NCBI GenBank assembly: GCA_023227945.1
Contig: JALOCC010000005.1
Location: 13,877-77,876 of the forward strand
Reading direction: 5' to 3'
DNA: 64,000 nucleotides
From: Candidatus Omnitrophota bacterium
GTDB taxonomy: Bacteria; Omnitrophota; Gorgyraeia; Duberdicusellales; 4484-171
Below the pieces are notes generated by a model. It saw only the letters and a list, made by a program, of their open reading frames with translations. It was not told the DNA's origin and did not search any database. The position numbers were made by a program, and so were the translations under genes. Below are positions 34,801-43,467 of the stretch, one piece after another. Positions within the stretch are counted from its first letter, which is position 1; each line of letters opens with the position of its first letter.

Positions 34801-35030
34801 ACTTTGAAAGTTATAATCGCAATTGGCGGCTGAACGTTAACAACAAAAATCAAAAACTTAATAAAGCGTTTCAAATTTTTAAAGCAGTAAGTATAAACCC
34901 GGGCATTAATGAAATTAAATTAGAATATAAAGTCAAATATTTCAAAGAGCTATTTTTATTATCCATTATTGTAATTTTTATATATGTCAGCTTATTAATC
35001 CGGATCAAATATGTGGAAAATAATCAATAA
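31878..35030 (+). CDS. YfhO-like giant membrane protein with internal carbohydrate-binding-like domain
   Basis: At 1050 residues this is the largest protein of the window. It shows the YfhO front motifs (VTGEYDIYKSFMVNF, PTWNEYVGCGSP) and many membrane segments up to about residue 335. Then comes an inserted domain at about residues 364-499 (GWKTN..., QIKVGTSIDD, YFDTVALYEL) resembling galactose-binding/CBM4-9 folds, followed by more membrane segments, an extracytoplasmic region and a last helix near the C-terminus. The same domain is at the C-terminus of 35048-37147. The YfhO beta-domain end motif is weak here (NRNWRLNVNN). Confidence 0.78.
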   Translation: MLTNRMKNIIYIALLVVIAFYLIYPLLAGNYMYVTGEYDIYKSFMVNFIDSLKKGVLPTWNEYVGCGSPAMLFGHYPISQNTIFYMLFGYNEFNSYFVRFLNLLILLSTFIYACKFLKFSYWLALLGALVYFSVNFVTRFIITDTIGNVHLVYPLLAILIIKIIQDYNKKDILIFSLFYILWLSGAHITYFFMPLTMLFFFYWVAIFVLHKPKIFKLQELRKYIGLCFMLFIVPLSAVLYQYYYIYDVLVISNRIKQGLIVSPFQPVAWEQLAVSFRSSSYIWVGVSLFIIYIVFKVIISKYKSFQNKKLNIFFIWLVALTGILLLFFPEKSLSLLRPLGLDYTITASNGSNSNYRLVKLLKENLIPGGGFSGNANGWKTNLAALSIIPDGQSGSCLKITTTDDAIGYAYYAFATKPKQMYKISVFYKKGTAANGQIKVGTSIDDTSLYYSDVISNAEWRRYDGSFQATGPVTYLTLVDLTSLKGETSYFDTVALYELKPSVLSDGIPLLKSTVFKISLFLFFLINTIILYKKRKSFAISLPEIFSLLVIFIIYISMLSYYFFSPENIIGDVNGYDFDLFREMSFAFQIIFTFCVLYSIKAYRNNKIMKIMLALLIILYLMRSHFTILLLRFTGFVWYATRDGVIFSLIFSVLFMFGLKQLFKDFLQFFKYNNKENAVFIKNCFLASLIILFVWDCGHKFYKGTSHRYVFGAKDKICSTARERGYLAGKREIVLLNNELLELDKLTKHFYRTFTPENNFLYLAGELQQYKIYEAAIYESSISKEMYDFFNYTILGKNRSNAAELKDVLPYFLFTKHVHAGLGLTHKEIMYSDFFMFNPKTDAEYLKNQNIEFLWDIAQVKYLIIGPEFSDALDNFNDKENYKLLGRYRELRLNLYEIIKNKNYSKLAVYPLADKENQNEIIENMNSTDIKILKSIYSKLIFLDQYNADFELSKNLSGDNTRYYKIDSKKRGILIDFESYNRNWRLNVNNKNQKLNKAFQIFKAVSINPGINEIKLEYKVKYFKELFLLSIIVIFIYVSLLIRIKYVENNQ

Positions 35031-35047
35031 GCTCATTTGCTAATATT

Positions 35048-37147
35048 ATGGACAACGCGATTAAAAATTTTGTAACTAAATATAACAGGTTTGTTTATTT
35101 TATTACAGCACTGTTGTTTGTTGTGGTTATATTTATTTTGATTAACTCTTTTTTTATCGATAAAAGAGTAGTTAATCAGACATGCTTGTGGGATATGGCC
35201 GGTAGGCCATACAAAACATTTTTGTACGAACTAAACTTACCTCATCAAGTAGGTGCTATCTTTGTTGGAGGAACGCCAAAAAAATTATTCCCAACAGAAA
35301 GATGTTATGGTGCACATAACATAGGTGACATTTTTACAAGTCAATTACGCTCTCTTTTATTTGGCACCAAAATAACAGAATTTTCAATAGCTTCTTACAT
35401 TAATTTTATATTCGTTATCTCTGCTATACTTTTTTCTCTTCTGGCCGGTTATTTGATATTTAAGAATGGTTATGTTTCAATACCCCTATTTTTGTTAATC
35501 GCTTTTTTCAGGTATTTTGACCAGGGATTGATCTATGGGCTTCCCTTGAGGCACGCCTATGCGGTTTTTAATCCCCCGCTAATATTCTGTATTTTCATGA
35601 CAATTATTTTATCTTTTAGAAATCTAAAGAAAAAGCATTGTCTAATTTTCATTTTAGCTGGATTTATAGTTGGTTATATACAACACTGTAGAACCTCTGA
35701 AGGCTACATTGCTATTGTTTCATTGTTATCCGTTGCCCTTATGATCATTGGGGGGTATTTGATATTTCAACGGCATAATCTTAAGAAAATATTTATTAAT
35801 TTATTAATTATTTTCATAGCTATGTATGTCGGCTATTTAGGATACCAAAAAATGATTAGCGCATTTAAATATGATAGAGCCAAAAAATTTAATTTTGCTG
35901 TGGCTAAAGAAAAATTAATGTCTAATCAGGCTTCTTTTCATAGCCTTTACATCAGTTTATTCCGTTATGAAAAGCCAAATAAATTTGGTGATAAAATAGG
36001 TTATGAAGCTGTTTACAATAAATATCCAGAGATGAAAAATAGATTTGCTGCTGACATTAATTATGTTGAGTTAGCGAAGTCAAGAGAATATTATGCAAAT
36101 ATAAGAGAAATTTATTTTGATTATTTTCTGCATAATCCTAAACATTTTTTAGCTTACGTTGCTAAAAGTATTTATGATTATATCTTATTTTTGCCGTACT
36201 ACAGTTGGACAGGAAATAAATCAGCTCATGCTTATCTTCCTAAAATTAATGAAGATGTAGAAATCGAACCACAGGATTTAGCGCCGGACTTTAAAGATAG
36301 CGCTTTTAATTGGATAATTAATCTAAAATTGAAATATTTGCCAAAAAACCCATTATTTTTGATTTATTTTGTATGTGCCTATGCTTTGCTTATTGAAGCT
36401 ATATATGCGTCTTTTGTTAAATTTAAAGAAATTTGTAAGCCCCGCCACAAAAGTTTTGAAAATAATTTACCAATTTATTTACTCGGCTGTATGCTAATAT
36501 ATTTCCTTTTTACCTCCATTGTAAGAATACTTATTCCCACTCATGGGCAATCTGCCGTGGTAACATTCAATATGATTATTATTTATAATTTAGTTAGAAT
36601 AGTTGTTTCAAAAAATCCATTGAGGATAAAAAAGATAATCGTGCCTGCCTGGGTTATATTGTCTATAGTAGCAATTTTATTCTTTCTTAGCATAAAAGGC
36701 ATTGCTTTATTGAGTAAACCTCTTTCTCTTGTGAAGAACGGCACCTTTGAACTAAATACCGAAGGATGGACAGCATATCAAGCTAATTTAGCTAATGCTA
36801 ATAATGGCGAAGAGGAGGGGTGCCTGCGAGTTACAACATCACAGGATGCAATTGGCTACGCTTATATTGGAATTCCTACTAAGGTAGGGGAAATGTATAA
36901 GATTAGTGCTTACTTTAGAAGAGGAAGTTCTCATGACGGTCAAATCAAAGTGGGAACATCAGTTGACGATACTACTTTATATTATTCCGGTGTCCTTTTC
37001 GATAATCAATGGACACATTATAGTGGGGTATTCAAAGCCGCCACCCCCATTACCTATATTACATTAGTTAATCTTTCTGATAGTAAAGAAAAAACTTGTT
37101 TTTTCGATAGTATTGTCGTTACGAAATCTGAATATTATTCCGAATAA
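35048..37147 (+). CDS. Multi-pass membrane protein with C-terminal carbohydrate-binding-like domain
   Basis: The 699-residue protein has about ten to eleven hydrophobic segments to about residue 555, then a C-terminal domain (about 560-698) starting NGTFELNTEGW that looks like a CBM4-9/galactose-binding jelly roll. Its membrane part is related to the 519-residue protein at 26988-28547, and its tail to the internal domain of 31878-35030 (about half of 93 aligned residues identical by hand count). The tail would lie outside the membrane, where it could hold glycan. Enzymatic role not established. Confidence 0.75.
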   Translation: MDNAIKNFVTKYNRFVYFITALLFVVVIFILINSFFIDKRVVNQTCLWDMAGRPYKTFLYELNLPHQVGAIFVGGTPKKLFPTERCYGAHNIGDIFTSQLRSLLFGTKITEFSIASYINFIFVISAILFSLLAGYLIFKNGYVSIPLFLLIAFFRYFDQGLIYGLPLRHAYAVFNPPLIFCIFMTIILSFRNLKKKHCLIFILAGFIVGYIQHCRTSEGYIAIVSLLSVALMIIGGYLIFQRHNLKKIFINLLIIFIAMYVGYLGYQKMISAFKYDRAKKFNFAVAKEKLMSNQASFHSLYISLFRYEKPNKFGDKIGYEAVYNKYPEMKNRFAADINYVELAKSREYYANIREIYFDYFLHNPKHFLAYVAKSIYDYILFLPYYSWTGNKSAHAYLPKINEDVEIEPQDLAPDFKDSAFNWIINLKLKYLPKNPLFLIYFVCAYALLIEAIYASFVKFKEICKPRHKSFENNLPIYLLGCMLIYFLFTSIVRILIPTHGQSAVVTFNMIIIYNLVRIVVSKNPLRIKKIIVPAWVILSIVAILFFLSIKGIALLSKPLSLVKNGTFELNTEGWTAYQANLANANNGEEEGCLRVTTSQDAIGYAYIGIPTKVGEMYKISAYFRRGSSHDGQIKVGTSVDDTTLYYSGVLFDNQWTHYSGVFKAATPITYITLVNLSDSKEKTCFFDSIVVTKSEYYSE

Positions 37148-37160
37148 TAAATTTAACACA

Positions 37161-38297
37161 ATGATACCCTTTAGTAAACCTGTAATATTTAAAAGTGCTG
37201 AAAAGTATATAAAAGATGTTCTTCATAGTGGAAAGTTATCTGGCGATCATGATTTTACAAAGAGATGTAATGCTTGGCTTGAGAACAGAGCTAAGACGAA
37301 AAAAGTTTTTTTAACTACCTCATGTACCCATGCCCTTGAAATGGCCGCACTTTTGATAAATATAAAAGAAGGTGACGAGGTTATAATGCCTTCTTACTCT
37401 TTCTCTTCCACCCCAAATGCGTTTGTTTTAAGGGGGGCAACAATAGTATTCGTTGATATCAGGCCAGACACGATGAATATAGATGAGACTTTAATAGAAC
37501 CTGCTATAACCAACAAGACAAAAGCTATCGTGCCTGTTCACTATGCGGGAGTGGGTTGTGCAATGGACGCTATTATAGAAATTGCTAAGAAGTATAATCT
37601 TTTCGTAATAGAAGATGCTGCTCAAGGATTAATGTCTACTTACAAGGGTAGAACTTTAGGAGCTATAGGCAATATTGGTGCTTATAGTTTTCATGAAACT
37701 AAGAATTATAGCAGCGGTGAAGGAGGGGCGATACTTATAAATGATGATAAGTTTATTAAAAGGGCTGAAATTATTAGAGAAAAAGGGACAAATCGTTCAC
37801 AATTTTTTAGAGGAGAGATAGATAAATATAGCTGGCAAGATGTCGGCTCATCTTATTTGCCCAGCGAATTAAATGCTGCTTTGCTTTTTTCGCAATTGGA
37901 AATGGCCGATAAAATAAATAAGAACAGGTTAAAAAGTTGGAACTATTATTATACAACTTTAAAGCCTTTAGAGAAGAAGGGGCACTTAGAGCTTCCCAAA
38001 ATACCGGCAGAATGTAAACATAATGCGCATATATTTTATATAAAAGTAAATAATATAACCGAAAGGTCAAAATTAATTAAATATTTAAAGGATAAAAATA
38101 TTAATGCTTTATTCCATTACGTGCCATTGCATGGCAGCAAGGCGGGGAAAAATTATGGAAGGTTTTCTGGTCAAGACAAGTTTACAACTATAGAGAGTGA
38201 GAGGCTTTTACGTTTGCCGTTATATTATAATATGTCACTGTCGGAGGCAGAGCTGGTTTGCGAAATAATTAAAAAGTATTTTGTAAAGGGTGGCTGA
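37161..38297 (+). CDS. wecE: dTDP-4-amino-4,6-dideoxygalactose transaminase (WecE/RffA type)
   Basis: ATG 37161 is chosen because MIPFSKP is the usual start of this family; upstream in-frame TTG would lie in the previous gene. The 378-residue PLP enzyme has SGKLSGDHDFTKRCNAWLE, TTSCTHALEMAALL, MPSYSFSSTPNAFVLRG, VHYAGVGCAMD and the PLP lysine in FHETKNYSSGEGG (Lys181). These separate it clearly from the other three DegT proteins of the window. It would aminate dTDP-4-keto-6-deoxyglucose made by rfbA and rfbB. The next gene starts on its stop codon region (one-base overlap). Confidence 0.9.
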   Translation: MIPFSKPVIFKSAEKYIKDVLHSGKLSGDHDFTKRCNAWLENRAKTKKVFLTTSCTHALEMAALLINIKEGDEVIMPSYSFSSTPNAFVLRGATIVFVDIRPDTMNIDETLIEPAITNKTKAIVPVHYAGVGCAMDAIIEIAKKYNLFVIEDAAQGLMSTYKGRTLGAIGNIGAYSFHETKNYSSGEGGAILINDDKFIKRAEIIREKGTNRSQFFRGEIDKYSWQDVGSSYLPSELNAALLFSQLEMADKINKNRLKSWNYYYTTLKPLEKKGHLELPKIPAECKHNAHIFYIKVNNITERSKLIKYLKDKNINALFHYVPLHGSKAGKNYGRFSGQDKFTTIESERLLRLPLYYNMSLSEAELVCEIIKKYFVKGG

Positions 38298-39265
38298 TGG
38301 GTAATTTAAAACAATATGGCTTTTATGATTATTTAAGGTCGGAGTTTCCGTCGCAGATTATCGTAGAGAATACCGAACTTTGTAATTATTCCTGTATTCA
38401 TTGCCCGCATCATATTTTTGAAAAATCCAGTAAATATAGAGGCAGAAACTTGGATTTAAGTTTACACAAGAAACTCATAGATGAAATAGCCAGTGCCGGT
38501 AAAGGATATTGTCAATATATAAGGTATGCTGCTCTCGGGGAAACATTATTGCAATCTAATTTTATTGAGATGATTGAATATGCCGGAAAATATAGCGGGG
38601 CCCTATTAAATATTACTACTAATGGATTGTTACTTACAGAGAAAAAAGCATATAGTTTGCTTAACGCAGGTGTTAATACGTTCGATGTTAGTATAGACGC
38701 GTATTCAGAAAAGGTGTATCGAAAAATAAGAAAAAATGGTGACTTAATTAAGGTACGAAACAATTGTTTGAAACTTATCAAAATAATTAAAAGGGGAAAG
38801 TATAAAGCTAAAATGATTGTTAGTTTTGTTGAGCAACCCTTTAATCATAAAGAAAAGAATAAGTTTGTTAAATTCTGGAAAAACGCTGGAGCTAATTTTG
38901 TAGTAATAAGGCCCATGCATTCTGCAAGCGGAAGCATAAAAGAAATCGCTCAGAAAATACGAAAAAATGCTCAAAAGCGGACTCCTTGTATATATCCTTG
39001 GGAAAGACTTGTTTTAAACCCCCGAGGCCTGGTCAGCTATTGTCCAGCAGAATGGGGATATCAAGGGTGTTTTGCAGATTTACGCAAGACAACGATAAAG
39101 AAAATTTGGCAAGGTAGCTTTATGGAAAGATTAAGAAAGGCTCATTTAGAGAATAATTTCTCAAAGTTTCCATTTTGTCGACAATGCCCGGATTGGCGAT
39201 TAGTGATTTGGCCGGGTAGAGGCAGAAATTATTCTGAAATGATGGAGAAGATAGTGAAAAAATAA
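38297..39265 (+). CDS. Radical SAM protein with SPASM-like C-terminus
   Basis: The 322-residue protein has the radical SAM cysteines in CNYSCIHCPHH (about residues 27-37), TTNGLLL, a SIDAYSEKVY segment and a C-terminal set of cysteines (TPCIYPW, SYCPAEWGY, FCRQCPDW) that fits a SPASM-type auxiliary cluster site. It is placed after the WecE-type transaminase; a role on an amino-sugar or a peptide is open. Confidence 0.87.
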   Translation: MGNLKQYGFYDYLRSEFPSQIIVENTELCNYSCIHCPHHIFEKSSKYRGRNLDLSLHKKLIDEIASAGKGYCQYIRYAALGETLLQSNFIEMIEYAGKYSGALLNITTNGLLLTEKKAYSLLNAGVNTFDVSIDAYSEKVYRKIRKNGDLIKVRNNCLKLIKIIKRGKYKAKMIVSFVEQPFNHKEKNKFVKFWKNAGANFVVIRPMHSASGSIKEIAQKIRKNAQKRTPCIYPWERLVLNPRGLVSYCPAEWGYQGCFADLRKTTIKKIWQGSFMERLRKAHLENNFSKFPFCRQCPDWRLVIWPGRGRNYSEMMEKIVKK

Positions 39266-39345
39266 GACTGATTAATTCTGTATTTTAGCGTGCTATGAGG
39301 CTATATATTGGAACTATTTCTAAAATAGGTTAATTATATGACTGT

Positions 39346-39528
39346 TTGGCAACAATTGAGAACATGATCGAAGATACTGCAATTTCTTTAGTGAGAGTAA
39401 ATTGTGCAAGATGCGGTGATTGCGAATCGATTGCTGTCGTTAATACTATTGACTACGAAAGGTCGGGACCAGGGGAGTTTGAAGTTGTCAAGTGCCTAAA
39501 ATATAGAGGCAATAGTAATTCAATTTGA
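39346..39528 (+). pseudogene. Fragment of methyltransferase N-terminal zinc ribbon
   Basis: A short frame (possible starts TTG 39346 or ATG 39364) encodes NCARCGDCESIAVV and a GPGEFEVVKC stretch before diverging and ending. This pattern (CxxCG, then PGEF..VKC) is the usual N-terminus of class I SAM methyltransferases in sugar loci, whose catalytic domain would follow. Here only about 45 residues remain and the second CxxC is broken, so I read it as the scar of a lost methyltransferase gene. A small expressed zinc protein is the alternative. The rest of the 281-base gap shows nothing else. Confidence 0.5.
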
Positions 39529-39546
39529 CACACATAAGGGAGTTTA

Positions 39547-40248
39547 ATGAAAGTCGGTTTAATCCAATCTAATTTTATCCCGTGGAGAGGATATTTTGAT
39601 TTTATTGACGAAGCGGATTTGTTTATTTATCATGACGATTTGCAATACACTAAAGGAGATTGGAGGAACAGAAATAAGATAAAAACTGAAAAAGGAATGG
39701 CTTGGATTACAGTGCCTGTTTCTTACAAAACAACTAATCAGTTGATTTATGGTACTTATATAGATTATACTCAGGATTGGACAAAAAGAATTATTAATAA
39801 ATTATACAATTATTATAAAGACGCCCCATATTTTAAGGTTTATGCTGACGTTTTTTTTGCCATTCTAAATAGCAAATATAAAACTATTTCGGAACTTAAT
39901 ATCCATGTTAATAATTGGGTGATGAGTATTTTAGGGATAAAGACAGTAATTAGAATGTCGTATGAATTAAATCCTGTAGGTAGAAAAACCGATCGAATTA
40001 TAGATATTTTACAAAAAGTCGGTGCCGATACCTATTTATCAGGGCCTTCGGCAAAAAACTATTTGGAAGAAAATAAGTTTAGCGAACATGGGATAGCTTT
40101 GGAGTATAAAAATTATGAATATAAGGAATATAGCCAGCTTTTCGGCAAATTTGAGCCTAATGTGTCTATACTGGATATGATTTTTAATATAGGAGCGGAT
40201 AAGAAAGAATATTGGAAAAGCATTAAACCAAATATAAAGGAGTTATAA
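39547..40248 (+). CDS. WbqC-like family protein
   Basis: The 233-residue protein matches the WbqC-like family from the start (GLIQSNFIPWRGYFDFI), then YHDDLQYTKGDWRNRNKI, WITVPVS and the C-terminal YLSGPSAKNYLEE segment. Members occur in O-antigen and capsule clusters; the biochemical role is not settled to my knowledge, with transfer of acyl or aminoacyl groups to amino sugars as one idea. AGGGAG precedes the ATG. Its stop codon overlaps the start of the next gene. Confidence 0.87.
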   Translation: MKVGLIQSNFIPWRGYFDFIDEADLFIYHDDLQYTKGDWRNRNKIKTEKGMAWITVPVSYKTTNQLIYGTYIDYTQDWTKRIINKLYNYYKDAPYFKVYADVFFAILNSKYKTISELNIHVNNWVMSILGIKTVIRMSYELNPVGRKTDRIIDILQKVGADTYLSGPSAKNYLEENKFSEHGIALEYKNYEYKEYSQLFGKFEPNVSILDMIFNIGADKKEYWKSIKPNIKEL

Positions 40249-41198
40249 TGAGCAATAATCGTATATTTTCTATTGTTATACCGATTTATCAAAATGCGGA
40301 TAATTTAAACGAGACCATTCCCGCGCTATTAGATCTTCAGAAAAAGTTGATAGGATATAAGTTAGAATTAATCTTTGTTGATGATGGCTCAACTGATGGT
40401 TCTTATGGCATTCTGCGTAAATACTTTGAAATACATAGAGATAAAATAATAATAATCAAACTAACAAAGAATTTTGGCCAAATTTCTGCTATACAGGTAG
40501 GGTTGAGGGTTGCAAAGGGTGATTGTATTGGCATCATCTCGGCCGACATGCAAGATCCTCATGAACTTTTCATAGATATGATTAAGAGATGGGAGACAGG
40601 AGTGAAATTGGTTATTGGCGAACGCGCAGGCAGAGAAGAAGAAGCTAGAAAAAGTATTCTATCTAGATTTTGCTGGGGTATGGTAAACAGATTCGCTGTA
40701 AATAATTATCCTCTTGGTGGATATGATTTTTGCTTGATCGATAGACAAATCGTGAATGAAGTAAATAATATAAATGAAAAGAATACACATATATTCATTC
40801 TAATATTTTCTTTAGGTTATAAGTATGAAATTATTCCATATATTAGGAAAGAACGGACTGCAGGTAAGTCTAGATGGACTTTTCCTAAAAAAATAAAACT
40901 TTTCATAGATATATTTATTTCATTTTCTTACACACCGATTAGAGCTATAGCTTGTTTAGGTTTAATATTAGCTATTTTGAGTTTTATCTATGGCTTTTTT
41001 ATGATTGTGAATACAATTATTTTCGGCAATAAATATCCCGGTTGGACGACGATAGTGGTTTTAATCACTTTTTTTGGAGGAATTATTCTTATAACATTAG
41101 GGATAATCGGTGAATATTTATGGAGAATACTTGATGAAGTAAGGAAAAGGCCTAATTATGTGATAGAAGAAATAGTGGAGAACAAACAAGGTATATAG
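40248..41198 (+). CDS. GT2 polyisoprenyl-phosphate glycosyltransferase with C-terminal membrane helices
   Basis: The 316-residue protein has SIVIPIYQNADNL, FVDDGSTDGS, the DxD-type SADMQDP, and a FTRTAGKSRWTFPKK-like region (RTAGKSRWTFPKKIKL). Two C-terminal hydrophobic hairpins (about residues 235-257 and 268-290) end with GEYLWRILDEVRKRPNY. This is the architecture of GtrB/ArnC-type enzymes that put glucose or an amino sugar on undecaprenyl phosphate. The donor may be the dTDP- or UDP-amino sugar made by the neighbouring transaminase; that is inference. Confidence 0.9.
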   Translation: MSNNRIFSIVIPIYQNADNLNETIPALLDLQKKLIGYKLELIFVDDGSTDGSYGILRKYFEIHRDKIIIIKLTKNFGQISAIQVGLRVAKGDCIGIISADMQDPHELFIDMIKRWETGVKLVIGERAGREEEARKSILSRFCWGMVNRFAVNNYPLGGYDFCLIDRQIVNEVNNINEKNTHIFILIFSLGYKYEIIPYIRKERTAGKSRWTFPKKIKLFIDIFISFSYTPIRAIACLGLILAILSFIYGFFMIVNTIIFGNKYPGWTTIVVLITFFGGIILITLGIIGEYLWRILDEVRKRPNYVIEEIVENKQGI

Positions 41199-41199
41199 A

Positions 41200-42081
41200 A
41201 TGATAGAATGCACTAAGTGCAGGCAAGGGCATTTTATAGAAAATACTGAAAGAAATAGATATATTTGTGTTGTTTGTGGGTTTGAAATTTTAACACATAA
41301 TGATTTAACAATATTTCATCCAGAAGATTCCGTTACGCAAGATAACATAGAGCCATGCATTCTTGATGATTTAGTTTCTTTTGAAGATAAGCATTTCTGG
41401 ATAAAAGCCAGACGGAATATCATAGGGGATATTTTTAAAAAATTTGTTAATTATACGGACAAAATAATAGAGATCGATGCTGGCACTGGAAATTTCGCAG
41501 CTTATTTAAGCAAAATCGGATATAAAGATATTTCAGTCGGCGAAATTCATTTACGTGGCCTTGAGTATGCGAAGCGTTATGGAATAAAAAAATTATATCA
41601 ATTTGACCTTACAAAAACTCCGTTTTCAGAATATTTCGATATTGTGGGAATGTTTGACGTTCTTGAACATATTGATGATGATGATTTGGCCGTAAAAAGT
41701 ATTTATAAGATGCTTAAGCATGGCGGTAAGGTTATCATAACTGTTCCGGCTCACAAATGGCTTTGGTCAAAACAGGATGCAATAGCTTATCATAGAAGAA
41801 GGTATTGCATTGAGCAGCTAAAAAAAATGTTTCAGGAAAATAATTTTAAGATAATCAAAATAAATACATTTTTTGTATCAATGTTACCCTTTTTATTTAT
41901 TAGAAAATTGATTAATAAAGATACTGGTGTTATAAAGGAAAATGATTTCAAAAATAGATTTAAAGTGAACCCAATACTTAATTATATTTTGTCTAAAATA
42001 TTAGAAATCGAAAATATATTCTTATCAAATGTGCCTTTAAAATGTGGAACCAGTATAATATTGATAGCTGAGCGACTGTAA
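41200..42081 (+). CDS. Class I SAM-dependent methyltransferase with N-terminal zinc ribbon
   Basis: The 293-residue protein starts with a CTKC...CVVC zinc ribbon (residues about 4-28), then an FEDKHFWIKARRNII helix, motif I IIEIDAGTGNFAAYL (about residues 89-103; the usual G-C-G is A-G-T-G), the aspartate region MFDVLEHIDDDD and VIITVPAHKWLWSKQD. It probably methylates a sugar or lipid-linked glycan. It begins two bases after the GT2 gene and is the last gene before an apparent new promoter at 42099. Confidence 0.85.
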   Translation: MIECTKCRQGHFIENTERNRYICVVCGFEILTHNDLTIFHPEDSVTQDNIEPCILDDLVSFEDKHFWIKARRNIIGDIFKKFVNYTDKIIEIDAGTGNFAAYLSKIGYKDISVGEIHLRGLEYAKRYGIKKLYQFDLTKTPFSEYFDIVGMFDVLEHIDDDDLAVKSIYKMLKHGGKVIITVPAHKWLWSKQDAIAYHRRRYCIEQLKKMFQENNFKIIKINTFFVSMLPFLFIRKLINKDTGVIKENDFKNRFKVNPILNYILSKILEIENIFLSNVPLKCGTSIILIAERL

Positions 42082-42098
42082 AAATATAGGATACTATA

Positions 42099-42126
42099 TT
42101 GACTTATCTGATTAAAAGTTTATAAC
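42099..42126 (+). promoter_or_regulatory. Putative sigma70 promoter
   Basis: TTGACT at 42099-42104 and TATAAC at 42121-42126 with a 16-base spacer, one mismatch in each box, in the 87-base gap after the methyltransferase gene. Downstream come AAGGAAGG, then a minimal frame ATG TTT TAA at 42159-42167, then the ATG of the radical SAM gene at 42169. Confidence 0.5.
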
Positions 42127-42168
42127 CGGAAGAATAATATCAATTATAAGGAAGGATAATGTTTTAAG

Positions 42169-43467
42169 ATGAAAATAACACTACTTAATGTAGAAAAGAC
42201 AGGCGACAATAAAGACTTTAACGCAGGCTTTGGCACCGCCTTTCAGGTAGGCAGTTCCTTTGGGGCAAAGTTTTTAGAACGAATGAGATACGAAAGGGAA
42301 TATTTGCCTTTATTGTCTTACGGATATTTAGCGGCGATATTAAAACAAAACGGCCATACGGTTAGCTATGCGATAAACACTATACCAAAAGACGCAGATT
42401 TAATAATTATGCAGTGTTCGTTAATCCGGCACAATGCAGAACTTGATTTTATTAAAGCTATCAAAAAAAATACTAAAGCTAAAATAGGGTTGATAGGCCC
42501 TTTTGTCTCTGTTAGGCCGGATTTGTTCATTGAGCATGCAGATTTTATTGTTAAGGGAGAGTTTGAAGAAGTTGTTCTTAGGATGAAAGGCAGCTATATA
42601 CCCGAAGGTATAGTTGAAGGCACCCCAATACAAAATTTAGATATTTTGCCTTTTCCCAATTGGAGCATTTTCCCTGTAAAGCTTTACTCCTGTAGGCCGC
42701 TACTACCTAAGATGCCTTTTATCTTTATTCAGAGTTCACGAGGCTGTTCATATTCCTGTAATTATTGTCCATATAAAGTAGTTGGTACCTACAGAGAAAG
42801 AAGCATAGGAAATGTTATTGAGGAAATCCAGTATCTCATAAAAGATTACGGGATACGTAGTTTCATGTTCAGGGACCCCTGTTTTTCTTTTAATACCCAA
42901 AGAACAATTGCTTTCGCTGAAGGGATAGTAAAAAATAAAATTAAATTTGAATGGTGCTGCGAAACTCGATTAGATAGATTAGATAAAAAATTGGTTGATT
43001 TATTATATGCGTCCGGATTAAGGGCCCTTAAAGTAGGAATTGAATCAATAGATGACAACGTTTTGAAATTTCAGAAACGAAAACCAATCAACATAAAACA
43101 TCAGGAAAATATTATTAATTATTGTGATAAAAAGGGTATTAGCGTGCTTGCTTTATACCAATTAGGGCTTGAAGAAGATACAAAAGAATCAATCCTTAAG
43201 ACTATTAAGTATGCTAAAAAACTAAATACAGATTTTGCCAATTTTACGATATGTACCCCAATACCCGGTACGGAATATTATGATCAGATAAAAGACAGGA
43301 TATGCGAAAAAGACTGGGAAAAATTCAATAATTTTTATCCAGTCTTTAAACATAAAAATCTTTCCAAGGATGAGCTTATCGCGTTTCAGGAAAAGGCAAT
43401 TGTTTCTTACTATATAAGGCCGAAGCTTATATTTAGGCATTTATTAAGGAGTTTTAAATGCTATTAG
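42169..43467 (+). CDS. B12-binding-domain-type radical SAM protein
   Basis: The 432-residue protein has an N-terminal cobalamin-domain-like part (LLSYGYLAAILKQNGHTV, KIGLIGPFVSVRPDLF, FIVKGEFEEVVLRM) and the radical SAM cysteines in SSRGCSYSCNYCPYK at about residues 189-203, followed by RDPCFSF, WCCETRLDRLD and a C-terminal TPIPGTEYYDQI block. The front contains an unusual glycine/phenylalanine-rich stretch (about residues 17-32). It overlaps the next gene by ten bases. Substrate unknown. Confidence 0.88.
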   Translation: MKITLLNVEKTGDNKDFNAGFGTAFQVGSSFGAKFLERMRYEREYLPLLSYGYLAAILKQNGHTVSYAINTIPKDADLIIMQCSLIRHNAELDFIKAIKKNTKAKIGLIGPFVSVRPDLFIEHADFIVKGEFEEVVLRMKGSYIPEGIVEGTPIQNLDILPFPNWSIFPVKLYSCRPLLPKMPFIFIQSSRGCSYSCNYCPYKVVGTYRERSIGNVIEEIQYLIKDYGIRSFMFRDPCFSFNTQRTIAFAEGIVKNKIKFEWCCETRLDRLDKKLVDLLYASGLRALKVGIESIDDNVLKFQKRKPINIKHQENIINYCDKKGISVLALYQLGLEEDTKESILKTIKYAKKLNTDFANFTICTPIPGTEYYDQIKDRICEKDWEKFNNFYPVFKHKNLSKDELIAFQEKAIVSYYIRPKLIFRHLLRSFKCY

